Positions 12,132-22,359 of a stretch of 64,000 bases of DNA are shown piece after piece. Source of the DNA: Thiopseudomonas sp. (GTDB lineage Bacteria > Pseudomonadota > Gammaproteobacteria > Pseudomonadales > Pseudomonadaceae); assembly GCA_023228985.1 (NCBI GenBank), contig JALOAC010000003.1, positions 107,519 through 171,518 of the forward strand, read 5' to 3'. Under the pieces are notes generated by a model. That model did no database searches and was not told where the DNA came from. It was given only the letters and a program-made list of their open reading frames with translations. The position numbers and the translations under genes were made by a program. The stretch's first letter is position 1. Each line of letters starts with the position of its first letter.

Positions 12132-13070
12132 TTACTTTAGCGTTGCCAATGTTGCTTCAAAAGCGTCACAGGCGTCCAGACTATGGTTTTTCAATTCTTT
12201 AGCGCAGCGCTTATTTAAACCGCCTAGCACACGACCCGGACCGCACTCGACCAAGTCCGTCACACCCTGCTCAGCCAAACATTGCACAGTTTCCACCCAG
12301 CGAACCGGGCTGTATAACTGCGCCAGCAAGTTAGCTTTTACAGCTTTCACATCTTGCACTACTGTTGCTGTAACGTTTTGTATTAACGGGATTAGCGGTG
12401 TCTGCCAATTAATCGCCGTGATATCTGCCGCAAACTGCTCGGCCGCTGGGCGCATTAACTCGCAATGGGAGGGCACACTAACCGGTAACGGCATGGCACG
12501 TTTGGCGCCCATCTCTTTACATTGCTCAATGGCCCGCTCAACGGCTGCCGCACTACCAGCAATTACCACCTGACCCGGCGCATTAAAGTTTACCGCACTG
12601 ACCACATCACCCTGAGCTGCCTGCGCGCAAGCTTGAATAACCTGCTCATCTGCTAAGCCTAAAATAGCCGCCATCGCACCCGTTCCAGCAGGTACCGCCT
12701 GCTGCATTAATTGACCGCGACGGGCAACCAAACGTACTGCATCGGCCAAATCAATTGAGCCAGCGGCCACTAAAGCAGAATATTCACCTAAGCTGTGCCC
12801 CGCGACAAAAACTGGCGTTTGACCTGACTTGCTTTGCCACAAGCGATATAAAGCTACAGAAGCTGCGAGAATTGCTGGCTGGGTTTTATCTGTTTGATTC
12901 AACGCCTCAGCCGGACCTTGCTGGCATAAAGCCCACAAGTCATAACCTAAAGCATCGGAAGCCTCAGCAAAAACCTCTTGGATCACGCTTTCAGCTGCGC
13001 CGATTTCAGCCAACATACCCACAGTTTGTGAGCCTTGACCGGGAAAAACAAAAGCAAGTTTAGCAGTCAT
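12132..13070 (-). CDS. fabD: Malonyl-CoA:ACP transacylase
   Basis: 312 aa. It loads malonyl groups from malonyl-CoA onto ACP to start elongation. The N-terminal FPGQGSQ motif is at residues 9-15, the active-site Ser93 is in GHSLGEYSAL, and the catalytic His lies in the VPSHCELM segment. It belongs to the plsX-fabD-fabG-acpP-fabF cluster; 92 bp separate it from plsX. Confidence 0.96.
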   Translation of the reverse strand: MTAKLAFVFPGQGSQTVGMLAEIGAAESVIQEVFAEASDALGYDLWALCQQGPAEALNQTDKTQPAILAASVALYRLWQSKSGQTPVFVAGHSLGEYSALVAAGSIDLADAVRLVARRGQLMQQAVPAGTGAMAAILGLADEQVIQACAQAAQGDVVSAVNFNAPGQVVIAGSAAAVERAIEQCKEMGAKRAMPLPVSVPSHCELMRPAAEQFAADITAINWQTPLIPLIQNVTATVVQDVKAVKANLLAQLYSPVRWVETVQCLAEQGVTDLVECGPGRVLGGLNKRCAKELKNHSLDACDAFEATLATLK

Positions 13071-13162
13071 AAAATTCCTTACCTGTAATAACGCATCGGC
13101 AGTCTGCCATGCTCAAATTCAGTTAACAAACCTACTATTGGATGATAATTGCTTGTGCGCGG

Positions 13163-14194
13163 TCACAGCTTAGAGACATTAAGTGATGCGTAACTGGCCT
13201 GTATCTGTTGACCTAGGCGCACCGGTAGATTTTCCTGCACAGCCAGCATGGCTGTCTGAATAGCTGCCTCAAAAGCCAACTGATTAGCAGCGCCATGACT
13301 CTTGACTACCACGCCATCCACGCCGAGCAATAACGCACCGTTATAATGATCAGGCGACCAGCGCTTGTGCACCTCACTCCACATGTTGCGATTTAGCCAT
13401 GCTAACGAGCGCCGCCAAAAAGTTCGTTTAACCTCTTCAAATAGCGTAGCGGCCATCAATCGCGCCAAACCCTCGCTACTTTTGAGCAATACATTCCCCA
13501 CAAAACCATCGCACACCACTACATCTGCTTCGCCGCGATAAACCCCATCACCTTCGATATAGCCAATGTAATTAATATTTTCTAGGCCCGCCAAAAGCTC
13601 TGCGGCTTGGCGCACCTGCTGATTACCTTTAATGGACTCAACACCCACGTTTAGCAATGCCACTCTGGGCTGAGACACCCCACCAAGCTGCACTGCGGCT
13701 GACCCCATCACAGCAAACTGCAGCAATTGCTCAGCACTACAGTCAACATTAGCCCCCAAGTCCAACAAATGTGTTGTGGATTTTTGCGTCGGCAAAGCCG
13801 TCATTATCGCAGGACGTTCAATTTGTGGCAGTGTTTTGAGTATGTGCTTGGATAACGCCATTAAGGCGCCGGTATTGCCAGCACTAATACAGGCTTGCGC
13901 CCGCCCTTCACGCACCAGTTGCAAAGCAACACGCATAGAAGCATCGGGTTTACCACGGAGAATTTGTGCAGGAGAGTCCCCCATCTCAATATTTTCTTGA
14001 GCGGGTAGGATAGTTAATCGCTGTTTAACACTAGAAGGTAGTTCATGCATGCACTCCTCAACTTGCTGAGGATTGCCGACTAAAATGATATGCAGAGAAG
14101 AGTAGCGAATAAGACTCGCTATACAGGCAGGAACAACGCAACGGGGACCGAAGTCCCCGCCCATCGCATCAACCGCAATAATTGCAGTTGACAA
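13163..14194 (-). CDS. plsX: Phosphate acyltransferase PlsX
   Basis: 343 aa. It makes acyl-phosphate from acyl-ACP for phospholipid synthesis, linking the fatty-acid cycle to membrane lipid. Seen: AVDAMGGDFGP near the N-terminus, SAGNTGALMALS, and DLGANVDC. The start codon is TTG at 14194, only 3 bp after the rpmF stop; the next ATG would delete the conserved AVDAMGG motif. The weak start and tight spacing suggest coupling to rpmF translation. Confidence 0.94.
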   Translation of the reverse strand: MSTAIIAVDAMGGDFGPRCVVPACIASLIRYSSLHIILVGNPQQVEECMHELPSSVKQRLTILPAQENIEMGDSPAQILRGKPDASMRVALQLVREGRAQACISAGNTGALMALSKHILKTLPQIERPAIMTALPTQKSTTHLLDLGANVDCSAEQLLQFAVMGSAAVQLGGVSQPRVALLNVGVESIKGNQQVRQAAELLAGLENINYIGYIEGDGVYRGEADVVVCDGFVGNVLLKSSEGLARLMAATLFEEVKRTFWRRSLAWLNRNMWSEVHKRWSPDHYNGALLLGVDGVVVKSHGAANQLAFEAAIQTAMLAVQENLPVRLGQQIQASYASLNVSKL

Positions 14195-14197
14195 GGA

Positions 14198-14380
14198 TTA
14201 CTCGTCAGTAGCCTTGGCAATTACTTGACGGCCACGGTATACACCATCCGGTGATACGTTGTGACGCAAGCGTACTTCGCCAGTGCTCTTTTCAACGGTC
14301 AACGCTGAAGCAGTCAGTGCATCATGTGAACGACGCATATCACGCGCTGAGCGAGATTTTTTGTTCTTTTGAACAGCCAT
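14198..14380 (-). CDS. rpmF: 50S ribosomal protein L32
   Basis: 60 aa, basic, with the family N-terminus [20 protein letters not shown]. It lacks the CxxC zinc ribbon found in some L32 paralogues, so it is the zinc-independent (C-) form. An AGGAGTTAA ribosome site precedes the ATG. The yceD-rpmF-plsX order is widely conserved. Confidence 0.96.
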   Translation of the reverse strand: MAVQKNKKSRSARDMRRSHDALTASALTVEKSTGEVRLRHNVSPDGVYRGRQVIAKATDE

Positions 14381-14391
14381 AAAATTAACTC

Positions 14392-14919
14392 CTAAAGTTT
14401 TGGATCACGCTTTAACTGCGCCAATACACTAAATGGGTTGGACCTTGTCGTCTCGTCAGGACCCAACTCTGGCTCAACATAACCAGCCGGGCTCTGACAT
14501 TCACCTTGTGGATGCATTGGCACTATTGGCAAGCAAAGTAACAATTCATCTTCCACCAAAGCTAATAAATCGAGCGGCTCATCGCCCATCTCTAACACAT
14601 CATAGCTATGAGAAAGTAAGGTCGAATCAGCATTATTATTAACGATTATGTAATTATAACGCCCACCAACCGAAATTACAGCTTCCTCTAAGCATCGCTG
14701 ACATAACATAGCAACTTTCGCAGCCAACTCTAAGTGCATCACTACATGCTTTTGCTCATCTCGAGAAAAAGCAACACTAACCTGCACGGCACCAGCTGTG
14801 TTGGTTAGGAGTTCAGCAACGCGAGTAAACTTAGCTAAGAGTAGCTCACCAGTAAAACTGATAGCCCTATCTGCTAACTTATGCGGCTCAACCAGAAGAG
14901 GAAAAGGTCCGTTTGACAT
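14392..14919 (-). CDS. yceD: YceD/DUF177 family protein (23S rRNA accumulation protein)
   Basis: 175 aa. DUF177 proteins act in 23S rRNA accumulation and are encoded just upstream of rpmF, as here. Visible family marks are the CQRCLE motif near residues 75-80 and the C-terminal [12 protein letters not shown]. It is the first gene of the minus-strand block. The gene maf, usually next to it in Pseudomonas, is absent, and a divergent ypjD-like gene takes that place. Confidence 0.9.
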   Translation of the reverse strand: MSNGPFPLLVEPHKLADRAISFTGELLLAKFTRVAELLTNTAGAVQVSVAFSRDEQKHVVMHLELAAKVAMLCQRCLEEAVISVGGRYNYIIVNNNADSTLLSHSYDVLEMGDEPLDLLALVEDELLLCLPIVPMHPQGECQSPAGYVEPELGPDETTRSNPFSVLAQLKRDPKL

Positions 14920-15099
14920 AGGCGCGGTATTCTATGGATGCTCTGCACTTCTGTCAAAGGTTATTCACTATCAGCGTGGCAAATACAATAAAAAGCCGAC
15001 AGAAAAAGCTTTTTCAACTGCATGCGACCACCTAATCTCTTTATCCTTAGTCGATTTTGTGCCAAACTCTACAGCTAGAATTTTATATTGTAAGGCGCC
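14920..15099. promoter_or_regulatory. Divergent promoter region yceD / ypjD-like
   Basis: 180 bp between two divergent genes. It must hold the promoter for the large yceD-to-tatD block on the minus strand. No clear -35/-10 pair, hairpin or RNA gene stands out to me. Confidence 0.35.
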
Positions 15100-15900
15100 A
15101 TGTCCACATTACCTTTTAGCTTATTGGCTATTGCCCTGTATCTTGTTTCTAGCTCTTATATTGGCAAGCAACTCTGGCAAAACACGCCCTCACGAACACC
15201 TTGGCTTATCAGCATTGCCGCTTTAGCCAGCATTAGCCATGCATTTGCACTATTCCCTGCCTTACTTACCCAACAGGGACTGCATCTAGGTTTTTTTAAC
15301 GCTGCCAGCTTAATTGCGCTATTTATCGTGGTGCTCGTTATTCTGTGCAACAAACAGCTAACCCTCAATGTACTGCTCGCTCCCATTCAAGTCATAGCAG
15401 CGCTTACTATAGCCTGCGCACAGTTTCTCCCTTATGGGCACATGCAGCCTATTAATGAAGCGCCCGGCATTCTGGCACATATCATTTTTTCTGTATTGGC
15501 TTACGGCGTAATCAGCATTGCGGTCGTGCAGTCCTTACTGCTACTGACTCAAGAACGCCAATTGCGCAAGCGTCCGGTATCCGCTTGGTTACGCAGCTTT
15601 CCTCCATTGCAAACTATGGAAAGCCTGCTGTTCTCTTACCTGTGGTCTGGCTGGTTACTGCTGTCGCTCTCGTTACTGACTGGCTGGCTATTTTTGGAAG
15701 ATTTCTTTGCCCAGCATCTAGCCCATAAAACCCTACTTTCGAGCCTTGCTTGGTTTATTTTTGCCGTACTGCTTTGGGGTCGCCACCGTTTAGGCTGGCG
15801 CGGTCATAAGGCTATTCGCCTTACCTTGGCTGGTTTTTCTTTGCTTATGCTTGCCTACTTTGGCAGTAAGCTTGTCCGTGAATTTATCCTAACTTCTTGA
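15100..15900 (+). CDS. ypjD: CcsA/YpjD-like inner-membrane protein
   Basis: 266 aa with about eight hydrophobic membrane segments and almost no soluble domain. It resembles the YpjD family, part of the CcsA/CcmC-like cytochrome c assembly superfamily; E. coli YpjD is encoded near the CNNM-type gene yfjD. Here it is followed by such a gene 12 bp downstream, supporting the pairing. A heme-handling function is not demonstrated for YpjD, so I give no specific role. Confidence 0.8.
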   Translation: MSTLPFSLLAIALYLVSSSYIGKQLWQNTPSRTPWLISIAALASISHAFALFPALLTQQGLHLGFFNAASLIALFIVVLVILCNKQLTLNVLLAPIQVIAALTIACAQFLPYGHMQPINEAPGILAHIIFSVLAYGVISIAVVQSLLLLTQERQLRKRPVSAWLRSFPPLQTMESLLFSYLWSGWLLLSLSLLTGWLFLEDFFAQHLAHKTLLSSLAWFIFAVLLWGRHRLGWRGHKAIRLTLAGFSLLMLAYFGSKLVREFILTS

Positions 15901-15912
15901 GGCATTTGGCTT

Positions 15913-17169
15913 GTGGACGATATGCATTTCGGCTATCTGCTTGGCTTGCTGTTTTTCCTTATTATTTGTTCTGCGTTTTTCTCCAGCTCAGAAACAGGCT
16001 TGCTTAGCCTGAACCGCTACCGACTGCGTCATTTAAGCCGCGAAGGCAATAAAGGTGCACAGCGGGCTAGCCACTTACTGAGTAAGCCAGATCGCTTACT
16101 AGGCACCATCTTAGTCGGCAATAACGTGGTTAACATCTTGGCCGCCTCTATTGCTACCGTTATCGCCGTAGACATATGGGGTGATGCCGGTGTAGTTATC
16201 GCCACTACGGGCCTTACCATTGTGCTGCTTATTTTTGGTGAAATAACCCCAAAAACATTTGCAGCGCTGCGCCCAGAACTGATTGCTTTCCCTGCCAGTC
16301 GCGTTTTGTCATTGCTGATGACTGTTTTTTATCCCGCTGTTTGGCTCACCAGCAGCATCAGCAATGCTATTTTGCGTATGCTCGGTATTGACCCTAAGCA
16401 CCGCTCCTCGGAAACCCTTTCCACGGAAGAGTTACGTAGCGTCGTCAGAGAAGCAGGTCATGATCTGCCACAAAACCGTCAAGACATGTTGCTGGGCATC
16501 CTGGATCTCGAAAACGTCACAGTCGATGACATCATCATTCCTCGCAACGAGGTCTTTGGCATCGACCTTAACAACAATATTGATGTGATAGTGCAGCAGT
16601 TGCGCACAACTAGGCATACACGCCTGCCTGTCTACCGAGACAACATTAACGAAATCGTTGGCGTAGTGCATATGCGCCAAATTGCACGCCTGCTCACTCT
16701 GAACAAACTAACCCATGAGGTGATACAAGGAGCCTGTAACGAACCTTACTTTATCCCCGAAGGCACGCCTCTGTCGGTGCAGCTGCTTAACTTTAAACAA
16801 CATAAAAAGCGTATGGGAATTGTGGTCGATGAGTATGGTGATGTTGAAGGCATTATCACTTTAGAGGATATTCTAGAGGAAATTGTTGGCGAGTTTAGCG
16901 ACCACAGCCGCATCAATGAGCCAGAAATCAGGCCGCATCAAGATAACAGTTATATCATCGACGGCGCCGCTTATATTCGCGAGATCAATAAGACTCTTGA
17001 GTGGGAATTGCCCTGCGATGGGCCAAAAACACTTAACGGGTTAATTACTGAAATTCTTGAAAGTATTCCAGAAGGAGCCGTCTGCATGCAGATCGGCCCG
17101 TACTTCTTGGAAACTCTGGAAATAAAAGATAACAGGGTCAGTTGCACCAAGCTGTGGCTGGCAGAATAA
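15913..17169 (+). CDS. CNNM/CorC-family membrane protein with CBS pair (YfjD type)
   Basis: 418 aa. Domains: DUF21/CNNM transmembrane region (residues about 1-185, with FFSSSETGLLSLNRYRLRHL and FGEITPKTFAA), a CBS pair (about 205-330, with IPRNEVFGID and MGIVVDEYGDVEGIITLEDILEEIVG), and a C-terminal CorC/HlyC domain. Members are linked to Mg2+/divalent cation efflux or membrane homeostasis. I used GTG at 15913; ATG at 15922 is an alternative. It is cotranscribed with the ypjD-like gene and converges on purT 5 bp away. Confidence 0.88.
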   Translation: MDDMHFGYLLGLLFFLIICSAFFSSSETGLLSLNRYRLRHLSREGNKGAQRASHLLSKPDRLLGTILVGNNVVNILAASIATVIAVDIWGDAGVVIATTGLTIVLLIFGEITPKTFAALRPELIAFPASRVLSLLMTVFYPAVWLTSSISNAILRMLGIDPKHRSSETLSTEELRSVVREAGHDLPQNRQDMLLGILDLENVTVDDIIIPRNEVFGIDLNNNIDVIVQQLRTTRHTRLPVYRDNINEIVGVVHMRQIARLLTLNKLTHEVIQGACNEPYFIPEGTPLSVQLLNFKQHKKRMGIVVDEYGDVEGIITLEDILEEIVGEFSDHSRINEPEIRPHQDNSYIIDGAAYIREINKTLEWELPCDGPKTLNGLITEILESIPEGAVCMQIGPYFLETLEIKDNRVSCTKLWLAE

Positions 17170-17174
17170 GCAAA

Positions 17175-18356
17175 CTACAGCTCAACCACCACTTCTTGCG
17201 CGGCTGACACAGCTTTCTGCCGCGCCTGTTCAACGCTACTGGCTTGTGCCAAAACCACACCCATGCGCCGCTCACCTTCTACACAAGGCTTACCAAATAA
17301 GCGCAGCGTAGTATCTGGCCGCGACAATGCTGCTCCAAGCTGAGCAAAAGCCGTTTGCTTGGATACACCACGCACCAAAATAACTGCTGATGCACTGGGT
17401 CCATTCTGACGTATAGCTGGAATTGGCAAGCCTAAGATCGCACGCGCATGCAAAGCAAACTGCGAGAGGTCTTGCGACACCAAAGTAACCAAGCCCGTAT
17501 CATGTGGGCGTGGTGAAACCTCGCTAAACCAAACATCCTCGCCTTTGACAAACAGCTCGACACCAAACACGCCGCGCCCACCCAAGGAGTCAGTTACTTT
17601 CTGCGCAATATCTTTAGCTTTAGCATAGGCCACCGCTGACATCGCCTGCGGCTGCCACGACTCAACATAATCGCCACGCTCTTGTCGATGGCCTATTGGC
17701 TCACAAAAACTGGTGCCGCCGATATGACGCACGGTAAGCAGCGTAATTTCATAGTCAAAATCAATAAACCCCTCGACGATGACCCGCCCTGCTCCTGCAC
17801 GACCACCCTGCTGAGCAACATTCCATGCCTGTTCAATATCACCCTGCATGGATATAACGCTTTGCCCCTTACCCGATGAGCTCATAATGGGCTTCACCAC
17901 ACAAGGCAAGCCAATTTCCTCTACCGCGGCTTGATAATTTTCATAGGTATCAGCAAAAACAAAGGGTGAGGTTGGCAAGCCCAACTCTTCGGCCGCTAAG
18001 CGGCGAATCCCTTCACGATCCATAGTTAACTGGGTGGCCCGTGCGGTCGGGATAACGGTATAGCCAGCACGCTCCAAATCAAGTAAAGCAGCGGTATCAA
18101 TGGCTTCAATTTCCGGCACAATATACTGCGGCTTTTCTTGCTCAATCACGGCTTTAAGTGCATAACCATCCAGCATATTAACCACATAACTACGATGCGC
18201 CACCTGCATTGCAGGGGCATTAGCGTAGCGGTCTACAGCGATAACCTCAACCCCAAAACGCTGTAACTCAATTGCCACTTCCTTACCAAGCTCGCCTGCA
18301 CCACACAGCAATACGCGCGTTGCTGTTACTGACAAAGGGGTTCCTATTTTGGCCAT
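17175..18356 (-). CDS. purT: Formate-dependent phosphoribosylglycinamide formyltransferase
   Basis: 393 aa, ATP-grasp enzyme. It formylates GAR using formate and ATP in purine synthesis, the alternative to PurN. Seen: N-terminal [28 protein letters not shown] in the ATP-grasp domain, and [20 protein letters not shown] site precedes the ATG. It lies 8 bp from the upstream DUF1289 gene and is probably cotranscribed with it. Confidence 0.95.
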   Translation of the reverse strand: MAKIGTPLSVTATRVLLCGAGELGKEVAIELQRFGVEVIAVDRYANAPAMQVAHRSYVVNMLDGYALKAVIEQEKPQYIVPEIEAIDTAALLDLERAGYTVIPTARATQLTMDREGIRRLAAEELGLPTSPFVFADTYENYQAAVEEIGLPCVVKPIMSSSGKGQSVISMQGDIEQAWNVAQQGGRAGAGRVIVEGFIDFDYEITLLTVRHIGGTSFCEPIGHRQERGDYVESWQPQAMSAVAYAKAKDIAQKVTDSLGGRGVFGVELFVKGEDVWFSEVSPRPHDTGLVTLVSQDLSQFALHARAILGLPIPAIRQNGPSASAVILVRGVSKQTAFAQLGAALSRPDTTLRLFGKPCVEGERRMGVVLAQASSVEQARQKAVSAAQEVVVEL

Positions 18357-18364
18357 GCATTCCT

Positions 18365-18568
18365 CTATTTTTCTGTTGTTAAGCCTTGCGCTTGTGCCCG
18401 TTGCACAAGCCTAGTTAAAACGGCTCTACGCTCATCATTGGTCATTTTTCCCCAGCGAATAATTTCATCGCCTGTACGCTGACAACCTATACACACATCA
18501 TCATCGTCTAAGGCGCAAATACTGACACAGGGAGAAGCTATTGGTTTTTCGATCGGCTTATGCGTCAT
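18365..18568 (-). CDS. DUF1289 domain protein (YdhL-like)
   Basis: 67 aa. The cysteine pattern [18 protein letters not shown] and the following [17 protein letters not shown] define DUF1289, a small family that may bind metal through its cysteines. Function is unknown. It overlaps the preceding carbonic anhydrase-like gene by 11 bp, so it is translationally linked to it. Confidence 0.85.
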   Translation of the reverse strand: MTHKPIEKPIASPCVSICALDDDDVCIGCQRTGDEIIRWGKMTNDERRAVLTRLVQRAQAQGLTTEK

Positions 18569-19085
18569 CTTGTTCTGCTAGACCTTGACGATAACGGCGA
18601 CCATTACTGGCATAGTGCTCAGCACTGGCTTCTAATCTTTTCATTTGCTCGTCCGTAAGCTGACGCACCACGCGACCTGGCGAACCCACCACCAAACTCC
18701 CATCTGGAATTTCCTTGCCCTCACCAACGAGTGTATTGGCGCCAATGATGCAGTATTTACCAATCTTGGCTCCATTTAAAATAACTGCGTTAATACCAAT
18801 CAGGCTGTAATCCCCAACAGTACAGCCATGCAGTACTGCATTGTGGCCAACTGTAACTCCGGTACCTAAAGTCAGCGGCCAGCCCATATCGGTATGCATC
18901 ACGCTGCCATCTTGCACGTTACTGTTCGGGCCAATATGAATTAGCTCATTATCACCGCGCAGAACCGCACCGAACCACACACTGGCCCCAGCATCCAAAC
19001 GCACCTTTCCTATCAAACTAGCACTGGGCGCAACCCAACTATCTTCGTCAGCAACAACGGCGTGCTCATCTAAACGATATTTCAT
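18558..19085 (-). CDS. Gamma carbonic anhydrase-like hexapeptide protein (YrdA type)
   Basis: 175 aa. Left-handed beta-helix hexapeptide repeats run through most of the protein ([42 protein letters not shown]). His residues at the HTDMG and [10 protein letters not shown] positions match the metal ligands of gamma-class carbonic anhydrases. Many YrdA proteins show little carbonic anhydrase activity, so the enzyme role is tentative. It follows nudL by 15 bp and overlaps the DUF1289 gene. Confidence 0.87.
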   Translation of the reverse strand: MKYRLDEHAVVADEDSWVAPSASLIGKVRLDAGASVWFGAVLRGDNELIHIGPNSNVQDGSVMHTDMGWPLTLGTGVTVGHNAVLHGCTVGDYSLIGINAVILNGAKIGKYCIIGANTLVGEGKEIPDGSLVVGSPGRVVRQLTDEQMKRLEASAEHYASNGRRYRQGLAEQDDA

Positions 19086-19100
19086 CAGCTACTCCACTAT

Positions 19101-19718
19101 TTATAGTTCTTTTTTGCTGAGCTGGGGCGGCTGATTTAATTCAATATTTAAATCAAACACAATATTTACCAACTCAACCACCATTACAGCGGTTAGGCCC
19201 CAAATCTTATAGTCTGCATAAGTATAACTAGGCACAAACCAACTGCGTCCTAAGTAATCAATTCGATGGGTGGTGTGGCGCGGATCAGAAGCAAAAAACT
19301 CAAGCGGGACGGTAAATATAGACGCTATTTCGCCAGCATTTGCTTGATATTGCGTCTGGCTAGAAACCAGCCCTACGTATGGCGTAACCTTAATACCATG
19401 GCGAGAAACCAGCGGACTTAAGGGGCCCGCAACCTGAACCAGTTTCGGCTCTAAACCCACCTCTTCTTGCGCCTCACGCAAAGCGGTAAAAATCAGATCT
19501 TTATCTGTAGGATCACGCCGGCCACCGGGAAAAGCGACCTCACCGCCATGCGTAGACAAGCCATGCGCTCTGAGGGTTAATACCAGCTCAGGCGTCTCGC
19601 TGCGGGTAATTGGCATTAAAACAGCGGCCTCAGGAAAGCTCTGTGCTGCAATAATAGGTTTAGGCTGGTAACTTTGTATGCGTTTAACTGCCTCGTCTAA
19701 CAACATAAAAACTCTCAT
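19101..19718 (-). CDS. nudL: NUDIX hydrolase, probable CoA pyrophosphatase
   Basis: 205 aa. The Nudix box (GGRRDPTDKD then LREAQEEVGL) is intact, and the upstream segment LRAHGLSTHGGEVAFPGG matches the CoA-specific UPF0035 signature. Family members cleave CoA or oxidised CoA to 4'-phosphopantetheine and 3',5'-ADP. It is the first gene of the minus-strand run nudL-yrdA-DUF1289-purT. An alternative start four codons in (MLLDEAV) is possible. Confidence 0.88.
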   Translation of the reverse strand: MRVFMLLDEAVKRIQSYQPKPIIAAQSFPEAAVLMPITRSETPELVLTLRAHGLSTHGGEVAFPGGRRDPTDKDLIFTALREAQEEVGLEPKLVQVAGPLSPLVSRHGIKVTPYVGLVSSQTQYQANAGEIASIFTVPLEFFASDPRHTTHRIDYLGRSWFVPSYTYADYKIWGLTAVMVVELVNIVFDLNIELNQPPQLSKKEL

Positions 19719-19975
19719 ACACTAATGTTTTTTCTTTAATTTAAATCAGCTAACGAGCTGCCTAGAAAGCTATCGTTTGACGTACTATATTGTGCATAAA
19801 AAACTGAAATACCATCCGGATACAATCATTTACGCAGAGCATATTGCAGATGAAATCAACAAAACTGACACTTTCTGAGCTACCTTAGCATCATGCCATG
19901 CGATCAGGGCTTACTCAATGCACACAAAGCGTTTAAGATCCCGCCAATTTTGCTACCTGTCTAAAGGGATGATTT
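19719..19975. promoter_or_regulatory. Divergent intergenic region nudL / L,D-transpeptidase
   Basis: 257 AT-rich bp between divergent genes, expected to hold both promoters. I see no convincing specific site, RNA gene or repeat. Confidence 0.3.
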
Positions 19976-20473
19976 ATGCGGACTCGTTTTTTTACATGCC
20001 TTACTTTGCTTTTCTGTCTCTTACCCACTGCGTTTGCTAGCCAAACCACGCAGCCTATCGACAAGGTGCTCGTCGTTAAGTCTGAACGCCAGCTCTATCT
20101 TTTACGTCGTGGTGAAGTTGTAAAAAGCTACAGGGTTTCACTGGGTAAAAAAGATGGGGCTAAAAGCTATGAGGGAGATCTGCGTACACCTGAAGGCATA
20201 TATTGGCTTGATTGGCGTAAACCCAGCGAGCGTTACAATCTGGCGATTAATATTTCCTACCCCAATGAACAAGATCGCGAGCGCGCACAACAACTAGGCA
20301 AGCGACCCGGCAACATGATTATGCTGCACGGCACGCCCAATGATGAAGAATATCCTGAGTGGTTTTTCAGCTCACTTAACTGGACCGAAGGCTGCATTGC
20401 GCTCACCAACGACGACATGCAGGAAGTCTGGTCGTTGGTTAAAGACAACACGCTGATTGAGATTCGTCCTTAA
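19976..20473 (+). CDS. Exported L,D-transpeptidase family protein (YkuD domain)
   Basis: 165 aa. A signal peptide (about residues 1-21, ending AFAS) directs it to the periplasm. The single YkuD domain has His118 in LHGTPN and the catalytic Cys140 in WTEGCIAL. Family enzymes form 3-3 peptidoglycan crosslinks or attach or release lipoprotein; this short single-domain form may alternatively act as an amidase-like member. It is monocistronic, followed by its own terminator. Confidence 0.88.
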   Translation: MRTRFFTCLTLLFCLLPTAFASQTTQPIDKVLVVKSERQLYLLRRGEVVKSYRVSLGKKDGAKSYEGDLRTPEGIYWLDWRKPSERYNLAINISYPNEQDRERAQQLGKRPGNMIMLHGTPNDEEYPEWFFSSLNWTEGCIALTNDDMQEVWSLVKDNTLIEIRP

Positions 20474-20482
20474 TTTAGAGGC

Positions 20483-20516
20483 GCTCTGCTGTAACCCAGT
20501 CTGCAGCAGAGCTTTT
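20483..20516 (+). terminator. Intrinsic terminator after the L,D-transpeptidase gene
   Basis: A perfect 9-bp stem, GCTCTGCTG/CAGCAGAGC, with a 12-nt loop and TTTT after it, 9 bp past the stop codon. It lies between convergent genes and is oriented for the plus-strand gene. Confidence 0.75.
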
Positions 20517-20522
20517 CCGCAA

Positions 20523-22358
20523 TCACGCCTCAGTATGCATACGCCGAATCCGTCTGTGCAGCCCAATCAGCACCATGGCAAAGGTTAGAATAAAAGGCAT
20601 GACTGCAATATTAAACATTTTAATGGTGGTGCCTAACGATTCAATATCCGCGTTAAGTTGGTAGCGCACCTCACGTAACTCTTTACGGATTTGCAATCGT
20701 TCCTGCATGAACTGCTGTATCGCAACTTGTTGCTGTGCTGACACACTTAACTCAACGCCACCGGTTTGCAACTCAGCTATTTTTTGCTCTGCTTGCACCA
20801 AACGGCGTTGTAACTCTTGCTCTTTTTCTGCATAACGTTCCTCAGCAGTGCGCCGCAAACGGTCTACCAGAGTAAAGGGGCGACTAAACTGTGCTCGCGA
20901 ACGCACACCCAGCAGCGCATCAGAGCCGAGCAAGTTATCCATGGCATTAACAACAAAGTTAGCATTGCTTGCCCAAGGTTGTGGCAAGCGCTGACCGAAA
21001 AAATCCTGCACCTGTACCCACATGGTATCGCGCAGCATATCGGTATCAGCCACGACCAGCACTTGGATTTGCTTGGCTTGCTTGAGTCCCGGCAATTGCC
21101 CTTCTAAACCCTGCGTAAAGGCTGATTTTGCTGGCCCACTAATGCGTGCCGCCAAAGTATACCGCTCACCTGTAGGCTGCATATCTGCCTGCAACTCAGT
21201 CGGGCTTCGCAAACCAGCAAAGCGTCGCGCAGCATAGGGCATAGCGCTGTCGGAGGTTTGCAGCAGCGGAGTAAACAGCGTTGTTGCGCCCTCCAAGGGC
21301 TCTAATACACCCGCTGTCGCTAGCGTAATATTTTGTAAAGGCGCCGTGACCACATCTTCAGCACTGAGGGCCTGTTTCGGCAAGTTAAGCCAGCCTAGGT
21401 GACGTACCGCACGCTGCTCACTACCCACACCGACCGTCATCGCATACAACGAATCACCCACCACCACATCATCACGCAGACTCAATCCCCACGCTTCGAA
21501 CAGCGTCTGCAGATTTGATGCACGTGCTTGCAGCTCATCCGCAGCCATCGACATCCCTGTGTCAAACTCACTGTAGGGGTCAACAAACACCAGTAATTTG
21601 CCGCCACGCATCACAAACTGATCAATGGCGTACAGCGTCGGCGGCGACAGGTTTTGCGGATGCACAAGCCATAAAACCGACACTGACTCAGGAATTTCAT
21701 CGGCCGTCAACGCAATACTTTCGATTTGAAATTGTTGCCGCACCTCTTCCACCACCATCCAAGCCGGTTGCGCTTGACCACTTAGCATATCGAAGCCGCC
21801 ATTGAGCTGTAGTCCACTCATCACCCCGATAACGGGCAGGCTGGTTTGCGACAATGCATGCAGCATACGGCTGAGCTCATACTCCAGCAGCTCTTCTTGC
21901 TCAAGGGCAAAAAATGCAATGCTCTGCACATCACCCTGACTATTTTTACCTGCCAGCCCCAAATACAAAGACTCCCCTTGAGCCAGCGGTATCGCTTGCA
22001 AACCCATTTGCGCTGCCTGGTCTTCCTGTGCTGAAAAAGGCTCCGGTTCAATCACGTGCAGTTTTAGCTTGCCATCTGCCAAGCGGGTATAGGTAGCCAA
22101 GAGTTCGTGCACGCGTTGCGCATAGTGACGCACCTGTGGCATGTCGCGTGCTGCTTGGTTGGAGTAAAAGAAATACAGCTCAATCGGCTCATCGAGTCCC
22201 GCGAGTAGCTGCTGTGTGCCCTCAGTAAGGGTGTAGAGTTTTTGCTCGGTCAAATCCAGCTGCACATCTTTAAATAACAGGCTCGAAAGCGCGTTAAACA
22301 CAAAAAACGCCAGCGCCACCACCACCAAACCAAGGCTTGAATAAAACATTCTTTTCAT
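20523..22358 (-). CDS. GldG-family ABC-system auxiliary protein
   Basis: 611 aa. An N-terminal membrane helix (about residues 7-30) is followed by a large extracytoplasmic GldG-type domain (VQLDLTEQKLYTLTEGTQQLL near 35-55, the usual GldG start), a coiled-coil stretch near 500-575 (EKEQELQRRLVQAEQKIAEL), and a C-terminal helix. Bacteroidetes homologues act in gliding; in gammaproteobacteria the substrate is unknown. It starts 1 bp from the permease gene, third in a three-gene ABC operon. Confidence 0.85.
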   Translation of the reverse strand: MKRMFYSSLGLVVVALAFFVFNALSSLLFKDVQLDLTEQKLYTLTEGTQQLLAGLDEPIELYFFYSNQAARDMPQVRHYAQRVHELLATYTRLADGKLKLHVIEPEPFSAQEDQAAQMGLQAIPLAQGESLYLGLAGKNSQGDVQSIAFFALEQEELLEYELSRMLHALSQTSLPVIGVMSGLQLNGGFDMLSGQAQPAWMVVEEVRQQFQIESIALTADEIPESVSVLWLVHPQNLSPPTLYAIDQFVMRGGKLLVFVDPYSEFDTGMSMAADELQARASNLQTLFEAWGLSLRDDVVVGDSLYAMTVGVGSEQRAVRHLGWLNLPKQALSAEDVVTAPLQNITLATAGVLEPLEGATTLFTPLLQTSDSAMPYAARRFAGLRSPTELQADMQPTGERYTLAARISGPAKSAFTQGLEGQLPGLKQAKQIQVLVVADTDMLRDTMWVQVQDFFGQRLPQPWASNANFVVNAMDNLLGSDALLGVRSRAQFSRPFTLVDRLRRTAEERYAEKEQELQRRLVQAEQKIAELQTGGVELSVSAQQQVAIQQFMQERLQIRKELREVRYQLNADIESLGTTIKMFNIAVMPFILTFAMVLIGLHRRIRRMHTEA

Positions 22359-22359
22359 T

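Noticed and set aside
15100..15900. Calling the gene ccsA/ccmC for cytochrome c maturation
   Set aside because: No other ccm or ccs genes nearby and the CNNM-type neighbour fits YpjD better.
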